DNA from: Fragilaria crotonensis | Lineage: Eukaryota; Bacillariophyta; Fragilariophyceae; Fragilariales; Fragilariaceae | Direction: 5' to 3' | Assembly: GCA_022925895.1 (NCBI GenBank) | Contig: JAKSYS010000518.1 | Location: forward strand, 1-44,739 | Length of the DNA stretch: 44,739 nucleotides | Shown: positions 9,220-21,883 of the stretch, piece after piece | How the letters are laid out: every line of letters starts with the position of its first letter | How positions within the stretch are numbered: the stretch's first letter is position 1 | Program-made: the position numbers and the translations under genes | The notes under the pieces: model-generated | The model's input: the letters and a program-made list of their open reading frames with translations, nothing else | Database searches by the model: none | What the model was told of the DNA's origin: nothing

Positions 9220-11733
9220 ATGGCGGAGGACCGCAGTGTTCACTCGTTCGCTGATGACGATTGTAGCTCAGAATCGGACACCCAGCGAAGGCGAACATCT
9301 CGATTTGATGTCGGTTATGACCACGAGGGTGAAACCAGTCCAGCTGGATTGGTGTTGTTGGCGTCGCCCATGGAAGACCATGCGCCAGACGCTCATATGA
9401 TTCGCTCCTTTGATCGCTACGACCAAGGAAGTGAACGGTTTGATGATGAAATCGATGCGCCGATGTCGCGTGAAGAAGAGCAGTTAATTCGAGAAATTGA
9501 GCACGATCAAAGGGTGGATGAAGAGCTTGGGCGAAAGTTGACGCGGGCAGCGTTGCTCAACTCGCCTCTTCTCATGGCAGCAACTTCTGAGGTAGTCAAG
9601 TCGGGAGGAACTCAGGGGGTTCTATTCTCCTATGGAAACCGCTACACCATCATTGTCGAGAGGGACGTACAGTACTTTGGAAAGCAGAGATAACTACGGG
9701 AGCGACTCATCTGACCTTGATCAAGACACAAATGAAGATGATCTTGTGTTTGCAGGAAGGCAAGATATTTCAGACAAGGATCAAAGTGGTCCACTTGACT
9801 TTGATGAATCTATGGACCACACAATGGCTGGGGGAAGCAGCCGAGCGGTGCGCTTTCGAAGGCACCTTTGTATTATTGGCTGGACAGTCGCAGTTCTGCT
9901 CGTAATTTCACTCGTTGTTGTCTTAGGAATAAGGCAAACGACAAGGAGTAGAGAACTACCGGGCACCGTCGAACCGTTTGGTGCGCCATCATCTTCGATC
10001 AATCCTTCCCTAACCCCGAGCGTGTCGCCGCGACCAACTATTACTGCGCAACCAACTGTTTCTTCTTCTATGGTGCCTTCTGAAACGCCCTCAAGGCCTC
10101 TGAGAACGACGTCACCGTCGATGGAACCAGAAACACCGTCTTCGGAGCCGACCTATCAAACCCTCATCCCTACAAATCCGCCATTTGAGCCTTCGCCTTT
10201 GCCCACTTCGTTCAATGTTTCCGCGCCGACGTCTCAACCTTCTCAAGCGATACTGGCACCTTCATTAGTTCCGACAACCTTGCCATCATCTCAATCGCCC
10301 GATAAATCATCGTCAACCTCGCCCTCTTCTCCCATAACTTTGGAACCGATATTGTTCCCAACGCCATTACCGTCTGTCCAGCAGACAACACCATCATCGC
10401 AACCTCCTCAATCACCAACGACATCACCAAACAAGGCTCCCACTACTTCGCCTTCGTCTTCGCCAGACGATGCCAACCGCCGAGCTGATATCACATCGTT
10501 GTTTGTTTCAATATCCGGTGCGATTGCGCTGATGGATGCTCGATCGCCTCAGTACCAGGCTATGCAGTGGATTATTGACGACGACCCGTTGATGCTGCTG
10601 GCAAACAACACCCCAGCAATTATCCAGCGCTATGCTTTAAGTACCTTGTACTATGCAACGTCCGGAGATACTGCCTGGTTATCCTGCGGGCCTCCAAGTG
10701 GATCTTCCCCTTGTAGCACTCAGCTACGTCGCTTCTTAAGCGGCGCTCCCGAATGCATGTGGCTAGGGGTATCGTGCGATTTTAATAAGGAAATCACTGG
10801 TATAAACATTCGTAAGTGCCCTTTGTGATAGCCAGCCGATTGTTGCCTGTGCTATTATCTGACTCACCACTCCAATCAGGTGGGAACGGTTTAAACGGGC
10901 AACTGCCTGCGGAGGTTGGCGAGCTCTCTCTTGTATCGTCGCTGAGTTTCGGTGGGAATTCACTGTACGGAACGATTCCAACCAACTTGGAATACCTGAC
11001 TCTCCTCCGGTTTCTCATCCTCAACGATAACAAATACTCGAGTACCATACCGACACATCTTGGGAGCCTGGCTGCGCTTTCTTACCTGCACCTTGGGAAC
11101 AATCTTTTTTCAGGTACCATCCCGTCGGAAATCTTTGTACCGTCTTTGGAACACTTTGATGCCGGGTATAACAGACTTTCTGGAACCATACCTATCACGG
11201 CATTCACAATTTCAGACAATTTGCAGCACATTGATATCTCCAACAACAAGATATCAGGAGCTCTTCCCTCGGGGTTGGGGGATTTAGTGGCGCTGAACAC
11301 ATTTTCAGCTGTCAACAACAGCTTTACGGGGACTTTGCCAGGAAGTATCATTAGTGATACCTTGGCGACATTAAACATCGGAAACAATCGATTGCGCGGA
11401 ACACTCCCGCCAGAGATATACATGTTTGGATCCTCATTGACGTTCCTCAACCTGGGTGTGAATAGCTTTCAGGGTACCATTTCACCTCGGTATGGAGAAA
11501 TGGTACGGCTCCAAACCCTTGTCTTCTTCTTCAATGGACTGACCGGAACTATTCCAACGGAACTTGGTCAGTTGACAAGCCTAGGAGTGCTTCATCTTGC
11601 CGGTACGAATTTACAGGGCACAATGCCTGATGAAGTATGTAGTCTGACGGAGCGTAACCTGAGAACCTTAACATCCGACTGCATGGGAAGCGATGCAGCG
11701 GTTCAGTGTTCTTGCTGTACCTTCTGTTATTAA
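9220..11733 (+). CDS. Diatom-type membrane LRR protein
   Basis: The parts in order are an acidic cytoplasmic N-terminus (9220 onward), a single membrane segment after RFRR (about residues 187-209), a long Pro/Ser/Thr stalk of PSxxPS units, then a Cys-containing cap (QRYALSTLYYATSGD, CMWLGVSC). About nine plant-type leucine-rich repeats (NxLxGTIPxxL) follow, and the protein ends in a Cys cluster (CSCCTFC). This is a diatom LRR receptor-like layout with no kinase; it is probably a type II surface protein for adhesion or sensing. The intron at 10812-10879 (68 bp, GTAAGT...CAG, phase 1) restores the first repeat. A frame change near 9600-9690 needs either a second intron (9600-9687 keeps frame but has a weak GTCGGG donor) or an indel. 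With that intron the protein is 785 aa. Confidence 0.8.
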
Positions 11734-12342
11734 AAAGCTAGCCAAGGCGAGCGCATACATAGGACGGTGGGAAGATAGAGCTCTAGATTTCTACAGCATA
11801 GCGCCACGCATTTGGATGTCCCTATTGAGGCGAAATATCTACGACTTCTTCAATGACGATACATCTTCCATAGGGAACACACTCAACCTAACATCCCAGT
11901 AAGTACAGTACTAGAATGACGAAGACGACACGGAAGCCCTCAGGTGTTGACTTGCTTCGCCTAGCCCATCTTTTGACCACGGTGTGGCTTCAGAAATGTG
12001 AGTTCGCCGTAGGCAAATGATAAATGGAGTGAATCAAGTCCGACACAAAAGCGATCTTGTCTGCAGCTCCTTGGAAGTGTGATTTAAAGTGGGGCTTTTT
12101 TATTTTGACCCATCAGGTGTCGGCTGAGATCGTGACGCCCAACGACAGTCGTGCATTACAGGGCGCAAAGTTTCAGCAGAGCGGTTATGGATAGAGAAAC
12201 AGTATCGCCCAGTTGTTATGGATCCCTCGATCTATCAGTTCTGCGCCGTCATGAACGTGGCATGGCGAACTACTCGTAGTCAGCGAGCTAACCATCGTTC
12301 ACGCGAGAGCGAGCGATTGCTAGATTCCTCATCACCAGGACT
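11734..12342. other. Intergenic, convergent gene ends
   Basis: Lies between the 3' end of the LRR gene and the 3' end of the WW-UIM gene. No supported feature was seen. Confidence 0.4.
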
Positions 12343-14074
12343 TTACGGAGATCGATTTTCCGTTGGACTTTGTGGAGATCGATTTTCCTTGGGACTTCTC
12401 GGGAACCAATTCTCCGTAGGGCTGCCAGTCGCCTGGGTTCGAGGGTTAGGTGATCCTGGCCGATATAAAGCCTCTTTGGTGTTTCTATCGCGACTATCAC
12501 GCTGCAGTTGCGAGACAGAAGACATCGCAAGCGGTTCGTCCTGATGTGATGATGTACGAGCTTGTGCTTGGGCAGTGCTTCCAGGCATTCGGGGATCGCT
12601 CCGGCTCCACTGTATATCCAAACGACGAGGCGTTCGTTGTTTCGAGAATGAATATTCATCCTTGTCGGCAAGAAGTACGCTTTCTAAGCATTGGAGGCCA
12701 GCACAATCATTCGTTGTAGATTCTGGAGGCGACTGGTGCACAAGACTGCTGAGAATATCGGCGCAGTAAACATCAGTAGCAACACCTCCAGCTGGCGTTT
12801 TTCGATCTCCCCAGGCGCTCTTGAAAGCTCCAATAGCCGATGCCTCTGGGCGATCTTTCAATTCAGGAGGAGACATCGCCAAGCTTTCCTCCATTGCTTT
12901 AGTGAGCTGCTCTTCTTCCGTCATTTCTGATGCCTCGGGCATGGATGCTACTCCAGTGTTTGTCCTAGGTGGCGAAACATCCAACAGGCTCAAGCTCAGA
13001 GCAATTGCTAACGCTTCCTGGTCGTCGTGCGAAAACTGATAATGGACAATAGAACCGTCGTCTACAGACTCATAAAAATTGACGTCAGATGGCGGATCAG
13101 CTCTAGGCTTCGTGCCCTCCGATTGAAGTGACAAGTGTCCATTCTGGAGATGACCATTTCGCCGTTGGGTTCCATCCCAGGCAACAGAGCGATGCCTCTG
13201 GTGATCAGGAGATGCACTTCCCTCTTTTGCTGAGATTTCTTGAAAGCCATGACTTCCATGACGCCCCGACGAGCCCCTGTGTTTTCCCCGTGAATTCGAA
13301 CGATTTCCATCGCTGGAAGAGCTACGCAGGCGCGACGATGACGATTCAGGTCGTGCGTTGTTTGTCAAAGGATTGGCATTTTCGGCCTCCAAAAGACTAA
13401 GGGCCATGGCACGTTCTAGGTCAGCGTCGTGGTAGTGGGCACTCGAGCGATTTTTGCTGGACATGCTACTCACAAGCGCTCGTTGCATGGCAGGATCCAA
13501 GTGTTCGTCATACATCGGTGAATTTTTGTGGTCCCTCTTACTTCGGCCAAGAAAACTATCAGGACGGTGTTGCATGCGACTTTCGGCAGGCGGAGTTGAC
13601 GCATCGCCTTTCGATCGCCTGAAAAATCCGCCAAAACCCCTTTTTGATTTCGGAGTCGATTGTTCCACGTCTGGCACGGTCCCTATGGCAATTTGCATTT
13701 CTTGTAATTGAATCTTAGCCATTTTGCGCATCACATCCGACGCATTCACCACGTGGGACGCTCCTGAGGGAGGTTCATCCCAAATTCGCTCATGCGTTCG
13801 TTGGTTGGAAAAGAAAGATCGGATAGTGAGTTTGCCGGCCAACTCGCAAACTATATCACGGGAATCAAAGGGTGAGATCGTGAAGGAAAGGTGAAAGAAC
13901 CAAGAAAAAGGCGTCGGCGTTGTCCCTACCTGCCAAACTTTCCTGCCAGGTATCACCATCCGCATTCGTAGGACCCGTCACATGCGTCGATCTGCGGGGA
14001 ACAAACCCATCGTCTTCAGTGACAGCACTTGCATTGCGGCCGGAATCACCAAGTGTAGAACTTTTTCGTCTCAT
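12343..14074 (-). CDS. WW-like domain plus four UIMs, ubiquitin-binding adaptor
   Basis: Exon 1 is 13930-14074 and exon 2 is 12343-13850; the 79-bp intron has GTAGGG...TATAG ends and phase 1. The product is 550 residues. A WW-like module spans about 40-77: W43, then FFSNQRT at 61-67 and WDEPP at 72-76. The intron splits it, and the Trp-Trp gap is longer than usual. Four ubiquitin-interacting motifs follow near 163-180, 189-206, 322-340 and 358-375 (for example DADLERAMALSLLEAE). The C-terminus is disordered, ending in SPxENRSP repeats that show as imperfect 27-bp DNA repeats near 12341-12420. WW domains bind Pro-rich partners and UIMs bind ubiquitin, so a trafficking or protein-turnover adaptor is likely. 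ATG at 14074 is chosen; no upstream in-frame ATG was seen. Confidence 0.75.
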
Positions 14075-14500
14075 TGCGTCGCAACAGCACTCGTCTTGAG
14101 CTCCACACTTGCGCACCCGATTATCCTTCACCAGTGATACAGGAATTCAGCCTAGATCACGCCCTTCTCACGCCTTGATGTTGCTCCCAAAACGGCAGGG
14201 ACTCTCGACGCCGAGTGCGACGAGGTAAAGGTCGAGGTATGTGAGAAGGTGTGCTCGCATGACGTCTTGGCGTGTTGTGGTTGTTGGTACTAGTAGTACC
14301 TTGTACTACAGGATGTACGTGTGTACAGTATACGACGAGGACAGTACCAGTAGTACTCCGCCAAATCGGAGAGTTTTTGAATTTGATCGAAGGAACTCCA
14401 AATACCCCAGTCTACTAAAGTGTACTGGAGTATGATGTACTAGTACTTCGTACCTGGTATCATATGAATACTAGCTCCAAACGGGTTGCAAGTGTACCTC
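14075..14500. other. Promoter side of WW-UIM gene, GTAC cluster
   Basis: A dense GTAC/AGTACT cluster at 14286-14462 begins about 210 bp upstream of the WW-UIM start codon. No gene. Confidence 0.5.
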
Positions 14501-16300
14501 CGATAAAAATAGAACAGCTCCAATAGAAAATTGGGTCAAATCGTAGAAGCCAGTACAACTCTACACTATGACCATAGTAGAGCATGTATACTCGAGTACA
14601 TCGGTCCTTCCTATCACAAAAAACTGCGCGGCGGAATACTCATCGTGACCACAATGACGCAACAATCAACAATAATTGAACTCGACCTATCGGTACTTCG
14701 GATACTAGGTCTTGTCATCATTCAGGCAATCCTCAGCAGTTGTTTGATTCCTTTCAGATTGGTACTGATACGACAAAATTCCGCTTCGGGACAGTAAACG
14801 AGAATGATGTGATGATGCCAGTGAGGACGCTGGGGTCTAACATGATTTAAAGAAAAGCAAGAATGCAGCCCGCGTTCTGCGCTCCAATACTTTTGGTACG
14901 AGTGGCACACCGCAGCCCCCGTAATCATTAAGATTTGCATCCAGGTTGGTTGTCTCCAGACGAAGTGCTATCCAGCAGTTCACAGTTGGGACAATTGGCT
15001 TACCGTCGAGACGTGGAAACGAGAAATCTACAGCGCGACAGCGCATCCCCAACCCAAAGCAGAAACAGATGCAGCAGAAAGCAGCCCAGAAGCTTTAAGA
15101 TGCTCAGTATTGTAGAAAGCATGTACCCCAAAGGGCGTGATGCTTTTGCATTCCACAGCACTGAAGACACAGATGAGGCAAGCGCGCCTGGGTGTTTCTT
15201 TGAGCTTGACCCTGTCAACACCAGATCAATTGATGGCTACCAGATTGCCCACGGTGCAGGCTAAGGCAAGATCATCATGGGATTTTGTGGGTAAACGCGC
15301 TTGTAGTATTCTCCGCCCAGAAATAAGTGATGCCCGATTGGTGCAGGTGTTCACGCGGCAGAGATTGACAAAGACACTGCTGTTGTGACTTTGTTTCCAT
15401 TGTTACATCTGGAATAATGAACCTGCCGCACGTTGCGAAGCTCCTACTCCAGACACTGTATGGGGACTTGTGCGGGTACACGGGGCAACTCTCCGACGTC
15501 GACTTGCAACAATTGCATGGAAATCAAGTATTGGTTGTAAAGAGTCTGTTCTTCAATACTACGTCCAGTAAACCCCGACATTAGACGAAGTGACAGGAAT
15601 GACAGAGATTTCCCTGGAGAACTAGCCAGACTTGGGATATCATCAATTGGTTCTGCGGATGGCAATGTCGAACTTGCTTGACGGTGTTCTGCAAGGTGCG
15701 GCTTTGATGGCTCACATTTGGGCAGATGGAAAGGTAGACCTTGAACGCTTGCTGGTTGACATGACAGAAGGATAAAAACAACAGAGCGGCATCAGAGATG
15801 GAAAGAAAAGACTCTGATGGCTTGCTGGTGCTCGTGGTAGTCCTCGGATTCTCGACGTGATGACTGATGATGACGAAGAGGACTGAAACGACGAACGCGT
15901 AGGAAACAAGCAACTCGAGGGGAATATGGACCACCACAACGGGAGCGCAACAAACACACACATACACCAGTTGAAGCGAAACGCAGATCGAATAGCAACA
16001 GTAAATGATAACAACAATTGTTGGCAGGAACACGCTTCTGTCTCACATCTTCTGCCTCTGCACTGTATGACTCCGAGTAGCACGGATCTGATACCTGATT
16101 TCAATTGGATATGTCTCCTGTAGAGATATACTAATTTTCTACGAGATGACCATATTTCGGATTTCAGCGCTGTCTTTTTTACCGGAGGTACACTTGCAAC
16201 CCGTTTGGAGGTCGTATGAGGAACGAGGAACATCCGGGCACCCGACAATGTACATTATACCAGGAAGGTCCGGCCCAAGCACGTTTCGCGATTAACAAGA
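14501..16300. other. Gene-poor stretch with weak coding remnants
   Basis: A plus-strand frame at 14935-15264, with a second frame on to 15388, has protein-like stretches (SFKMLSIVESMYPKGRDAF, then FHSTEDTDEASAPGCFFELD) but no ATG at its start and no known domain. It could be a decayed gene. The region 15400-16300 has no convincing frame. Confidence 0.25.
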
Positions 16301-16339
16301 TGTACCTTAAGGATGTGCATTCGAGCTGGCAAGGTTAAG

Positions 16340-16605
16340 CAAATGTCAGCAGATTCCTTTTTCGTCAGCAAATGTCAACAGATTTGCTTTTCGTCAGCGA
16401 ATGTCAGCAAACTTGATTCTCGTCAGCAAACGTCAGACGATGTCAGCATCACCGTAGCTTTTGTACTGGGAAAAACTCGTTTTCGTCATCATATGTCAGA
16501 AAATGTCAGCAGATTCGATTTTTGTCAGCAGACGTCAGCAAATTCGTTTTTTGTCAGCGGATGTCAGCAGATCTGTCTTTTCGTCAGCAAGTGTCAGCAA
16601 AACGA
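16340..16605 (+). repeat. Minisatellite, about 30-bp unit
   Basis: Imperfect tandem units built around TCGTCAGCAAATGTCAGCAG, about eight in number, interrupted by a non-repeat insert at about 16440-16490. Because the unit length is near a multiple of three, the plus strand stays open and reads like (S/N)xFxVSxCQQIC, but this is a by-product of the repeat and not evidence of a gene. Confidence 0.75.
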
Positions 16606-16745
16606 CGATGACGCTGGCATATCCAGTTTAGCACCAGCCAGACACAGCACGGAAATGATTTTCGCCTCCGGCCAGCGTGAATTCGACCTTGATTCACGAC
16701 TTAAGCGTGTATTGCCGGACCTTCCAGGTACTACTAGTTGCTCTC

Positions 16746-16790
16746 ATATATACATACATAGATACATACATACATACATACATACATACA
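16746..16790. repeat. (TACA)n microsatellite
   Basis: About ten ATAC/TACA tetranucleotide units with minor interruptions (one GATAC unit). Confidence 0.9.
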
Positions 16791-16800
16791 CCATACACCT

Positions 16801-18480
16801 CTATTCCTGGCAAAATGCTACTGTATATGGGTACTAGTATAACCCATATAGTGGGAAGGGTTTTTTTCAAAGAGTAGTGGGACGCCAAACAAAATTGTCG
16901 TTTTCACATGTAATCCATCCCTGAAGGCTGCCGATTGTGCTACTTTGGTGGTAAGTCTTTGATTAAAGATACTAGCCACAAACCTTCCTCAGCAACAGGA
17001 AGCACCCAGCACCAGTGGCTCATGGGTGGCCATGGTGGGAGAATAGTAATAGATGAGGTGGAGGAGGGTTATAAAAATCTACCACTTTTCTGATAGTGGA
17101 TAGCTACCTTGATTGTAGTCACCTCAATCACATCTCATTTGTCATCAATGCTGTTCCTCATAGTTACTAATGGCTGCTGCCAAATCCCAAATAAAGAATG
17201 TCGTACTACGATATGAGATCCATGTAAGTGCATGTAGCTACCACCTGTTCCCAGTGTTGTATGCATAGGCTAGGAGTAGAGTACATATGTTGCAACATTG
17301 AAGGTCCGGAAATGACGGTTTCAAATCTGGAAGCTAGTATTTGAAATGCTCAGGCGGTGTCCATACAAAAATTTGATCCAAGTATCCAACTTCCAGCAAG
17401 AACAAGGGCGAATAACCGCCGGTTAATTTTGGGTTCAGTTTTTTGTCACTCCATGTGGTGTCCATAAAAAAATCACATCAAAATATCGAAATATTGTACT
17501 CCCAAGAAGTTCACCTGCTTGACACCAGTCAATGGCGAGTACAAGTGCTACTACTAGCTAGCTAGTACTGTACAAGAAGGGTGAACTACTCGGCGTAGGC
17601 CACAACGCCACAACTCCTTCTGCATGATTGCTATGCTATGATATCGGATACTCTCCTGGAAATGGTGATCACCTTCTTGATCAAAAGAAGACTTGTTCAT
17701 AATGACCGCCACTATTTGTAGGGTCCGGGAAAGGAGAGTGTTACAGTATGGCTCTGCGTCCAACCCTCAGATTCACAACAATGATGAAAACATGTACTCC
17801 AAGTACTCGCCAAGCTCTCGAGTACTCGAGTACCCAAGTACCCAAATTAGCTAGTTAGCATCATGAGCGAGTGAAGAAGGAGAAAGTATGGGTGATGTCG
17901 TATGAATTGAAATTCATTAGATGTTGGCTCATTGTCACACAGGCAAATCCATTCCTGCTGATTAGATCCTGGGCCTCATGCGCGCCCTGTGCCCAAATTC
18001 CTCATTCATAGGGTTGTCAATTTCTAAGTCTTTTTGATTCTTCCGTTTGCCTCCTGCTCATATTTGTGCTCCTGAATGTGTCAAGAACTACTTCCCAACA
18101 TGTGTCCTTCATCACTTTTGCCAAGTATGACCATGTTGCGACAGTTGTTGTGAGCAATGATTTGCAAGTGGGAGTTGCATTGGTGCTGAGACTTCAATGT
18201 CATTCCTATCAGTGGAATGAAGGCTTTGAATGCTCACTCCCACAACATCACTCTCTAACTTGCTTCTTTGCAAAAGGAGATCTTAAAGATTCAATCAAAC
18301 CTGGATTAAATTGGTTCTTTCAAAATGAACCCTTTAGAAATAGCTCATGAGTTACACAAACTGAATTACAAAAGCTCTACCGTAGGTCTATGTTTGACCG
18401 ATCCCAGATTTTCACAAACTAGTACGCAGTGTGCAGACTTGATCACGCAGGTTGTACTTCGAATCCTTATTGCATACTCC
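16801..18480. other. Intergenic, probable decayed repeats
   Basis: A/T-leaning sequence with related segments GGTGTCCATAcAAAAATTTGATC (about 17356) and GGTGTCCATAaAAAAATCACATC (about 17457), and a GTAC cluster at 17535-17840. Short open frames, such as 18066-18350, have no recognisable domain. Confidence 0.35.
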
Positions 18481-19028
18481 AGTATGAATCTGTATGGAGT
18501 ATTGTTGTACAAGTACTGGAGTACTACTTTTACATTGTACTGTTGGACAAGTACTGCCACGTGGTATGCATATCATAATAATGGGAAGCATTCACGCTTC
18601 CACTCCGCGTCACATTACCAGGTCCTACAGTATAGTACAAGGTACCTGGTACCTGGTACTCCGCACTCCGCACTCAAAAGTATCGTGTACAATTGGCTCT
18701 ACTAGAGTAGTAGCAGTCTAGCAGTACATCGATTATTGTACTCCAGTACTTACATGCATTGACGACGGCTTCCGGTGTACGGTGTGGATTACTTGTACCA
18801 GGTACCTGGTACAAGTACTGTCCATCGACCATCGTCCTATGTGTACGTCGAACAAAACCAACCAAGAGCGCATGCCGCATGCCGCCAACGCGATGAGCAG
18901 CATTTTGTGGCCGAGACTACCTACTTTAGGCGAATCAGACCAGCGCGGCAACTGCCTTGCCATCATACCACCAGCATTCCTGCAACTCGTCCACAACCAG
19001 CATCGCTACCAGGTACAAGTTCTGCGAA
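18481..19028. other. GTAC-rich promoter side of capping-enzyme gene
   Basis: GTAC palindromes are concentrated at 18480-18550 and 18620-18830, including GGTACCTGGTACCTGGTAC. The last ends about 200 bp before the ATG at 19029. Confidence 0.5.
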
Positions 19029-21386
19029 ATGTCGAAACGCTCTAGGTTGGACGAAATCCTTAGCACCAAGAAAAAGGAAGACGCACGCGCTGCGACGCAA
19101 TCGACAGCAGCCAGACCGACTCAGCCTACAAATCCCTACTTGACACGTCCTGTCCATCCAGAAAACGCTATCTACATTTTCTTGAATCAAGTGCGCAACG
19201 CCGCACTGGCACATGCGCCCAAGGGACAGTCAATGCCGATCGACACTGTGAGTATCACGAAATGCAAAAAGAGAACGAGTATGCCATGATGAAAAATAAG
19301 ACTCACAACCTTACCAATTCCTCTCTCCATCATTTTCACTTAGCCCTTTTGCGAAATTGAAGCCCGCATTGGGATTCTTAAATCACCCTTTGGTATGCAC
19401 GATCGTCGCGTTTGCAGTTCCGGTCCCAAGCAAGTCAATGGCCAACCAGCGAAGGCCTTTCAATGTTCGGATATCGAACCTCGGTGTTTTTTTGAATCTG
19501 GTATTACTCGGTCACATAATGTACACTGGACACAAGCGGGACTGTCGGAAGTCTCTCCACTGTCGCAGGCTCTCGCTGTGAACCACAAGGGTGAGGGAGC
19601 GGCTGCAGCTGTGCGAAGGGAGTTGTTGGAAGTTGAATTTGTCGAGACCGTCTACGGAGGGTATCCTCACGATCGCCGAGTCTGCTTTCCTGGCGTGCAT
19701 CCAAGCTCAAAACCAACTGTGGGAAAGATGGAGAATAAGGAGCGATTGTTATACTTGGATTTAACTGTTCCAGCTGCTCCATACGATCTTCGTATTCAAC
19801 TAGCAACGGAAAAAATTGTTGATGCTAATATTCCCGATAATCCACCTCCTGGATGGTCAACGAAACGAATCAAGCGTCGTCGTTCGTACTCTCGACGAGA
19901 TAATACGATCTCCTGGCAAATTGATGTCACAGAGGTTACAACAACATATGTCGATACCACCAAACCTGCCGAAGTAACCTACGAGCTGGAAATGGAACTC
20001 AGTCCTGCGGCTACGCTCAAAATAATCAACGACGACAATCCTGACAGCGTCCGAGCGCGCGCCAAATCCTTGGCGAGCCAATTGTGGTGGATCATAGGTA
20101 ATCTTAATCCCCTTACGGATGTGCTCCATGCCGACGCATTCTTACGCGATCATCCCGATTCCCATGCGGTCCGACTCGCCCAAGCCCAATGCGGCGCTCT
20201 AAAACAATGCAATACGGAGGCTCTCAGGAAGAACTTCCAATCACCCATTCTCAATGACTCCCCTTCACCGTCGCTTGCCAATGTTAACTTTGTGGGTTGC
20301 ATGCCTGTCAACTTTTCACGCCATAACATCGAACAAGTGCAACGGTCGCCGGAAAATGGATATTTTATAAGTGAAAAAACTGACGGTGTTCGCCACTTTC
20401 TAATCTTTACTGGTAAGACGGCGGTCCTCATTGATCGTGCGATGCGTGGGAAACAGCCTATTCCTCGATCGTCGGATGACGAAGACCCCTTGGGGTATTT
20501 GTTGCCGCTGATTAAACCTGGAACCGTCTTGGATGGGGAAGTAGTGATGCATCGCAAATTACGCCGTCCAGTCTTCGTCGTCTTTGATGTATTAGCAATT
20601 CCAGAACCCATCCTGCATTTACCTTTTGAAACACGTCTGCGTCATTTGAAGCAAGCGTCGTTCCGAACACCCACCGCAAAACGCGACATGTTTGATCCCA
20701 AGGCGGTCGCAGACCCAAAGGTGGCGTTACCTCTCATCCGCAAGAATTTCGTCAAGCGTCAGGACTTGGACGAGCTCTTGGATTCCAGCGTGACGGAGGA
20801 AAAAGGCATGCGTTGCTACCGCCACGGAGAGACGCATGATCACCTGACCGATGGAATCATTTTCCAACCAAACACTCCATACGTCTGTGGAACTGACGTG
20901 AATTTATTGAAGTGGAAGTACCTGGACACAGTAACGATTGATGTGGAGATACTCCCTTCCCGACATGAGGGCGATTTGTGTGTTGGTTGTTTGGGGGAGG
21001 ACAATACGCGTATTGACATGACACGTCACTTGCGCTTGCCTGAGATAGAACGACGTCGGCTGGAAGCAGATCGCGAGGAAAGCAAATGCAAGATCGCAGA
21101 AGTTGGTTTCGATCCTACGACTGGTGAATGGTACTATCTTACCATGCGGCCGGATAAGATTGCGCCGAATCATATTAGCACCGTGTTGGGAACATTGCTT
21201 GAGTTGGCGGAGAGTTTGACGACGGAGGAGCTTCGGTACAGAATGAGTGTGCCTCCAGGATCTCGTGACACTTATTGGAAAGATGTGCGTGGAATGCAAA
21301 AGCAACTTTTGGATCATCTGCGGAAGAAGAATCAAGCTCAACATCCAGGAAAGCCTCGTCCTCCTCCTCCTCCTGGATTCAAGTAG
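19029..21386 (+). CDS. mRNA capping enzyme: tunnel-type RNA triphosphatase fused to guanylyltransferase
   Basis: Exon 1 is 19029-19247 and exon 2 is 19344-21386; the 96-bp intron has GTGAGT...TTAG ends and phase 0. The product is 753 residues. The N-terminal half is a TTM/Cet1-type RNA 5'-triphosphatase: metal-binding glutamates in CEIEARIG (E77, E79) and YELEMEL (E287, E289, E291). The C-terminal half is a nucleotidyltransferase with motif I EKTDGVR (Lys418 is the GMP-attachment residue), motif III DGEVV, IIIa VFDVLAI, IV TDGIIF, V LLKWKY and a motif VI-like TMRPDKIAPN in the OB-fold. It caps nascent Pol II transcripts in the nucleus. The N7-methyltransferase is not in this protein. The tail is Pro-rich. 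The fusion differs from yeast (separate proteins) and from animals and plants (Cys-phosphatase fused to GTase). Confidence 0.92.
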
Positions 21387-21883
21387 TGCGGGCGTCGTCA
21401 ATGGTGAATTTAAACGCAACCTAACCGACTGGTTTAGGTAACTCAGTTTCATCAAGTTCATATGTCCCTTGTGCAGAGAGGCGATTCCAGAGTTACTTGC
21501 CCTGGAGTCGTACTGTGGCGTAGAAATGCGAGCAACAGGGATTAGGGGTGAAGTTAATGTAGGGTCGAAGATCAACATGCGAAGGGGGACAAACGATCTG
21601 TGGAAAGTATGGGCAACAAGAGTATACGAATTAAAGGGATGAGGATTCACGATTGGTTGACCTTCCAGCATCTCCATATTTGCGCGTACCAGGTATGGTT
21701 TGATTCGCAATCGCCACGCTCCTTTTTTTGAATTTTTTGTGTCACGAACTGAACGAACCCAGTTCCCATGGCGAACGGCACCGCCGTGTTTCTCGCGCTG
21801 CCACGATGCCGAGAGTGGTGTTTTTCTTCTTTAGCTCACTTTTTTCGGCATCCCATCAACTTTCGTTGACGAACCCAGTGACC
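21387..21883. other. Intergenic between tandem plus-strand genes
   Basis: Holds the 3' end of the capping gene and the upstream region of the membrane-protein gene. Only one isolated GTAC motif (about 21686) was noted, unlike the dense clusters elsewhere. Confidence 0.4.

Noticed and set aside
16340-16605. CRISPR-like array
   Set aside because: Units are contiguous and degenerate without unique spacers, in a eukaryotic context.
16313-16837. 174-codon open frame over the minisatellite
   Set aside because: Openness follows from the repeat period; it also runs through a microsatellite.
18066-18350. 94-codon plus-strand frame
   Set aside because: No recognisable domain and no gene context.
20904-21710. 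268-codon minus-strand frame opposite the capping enzyme
   Set aside because: Shadow of a gene with complete guanylyltransferase motifs on the plus strand.
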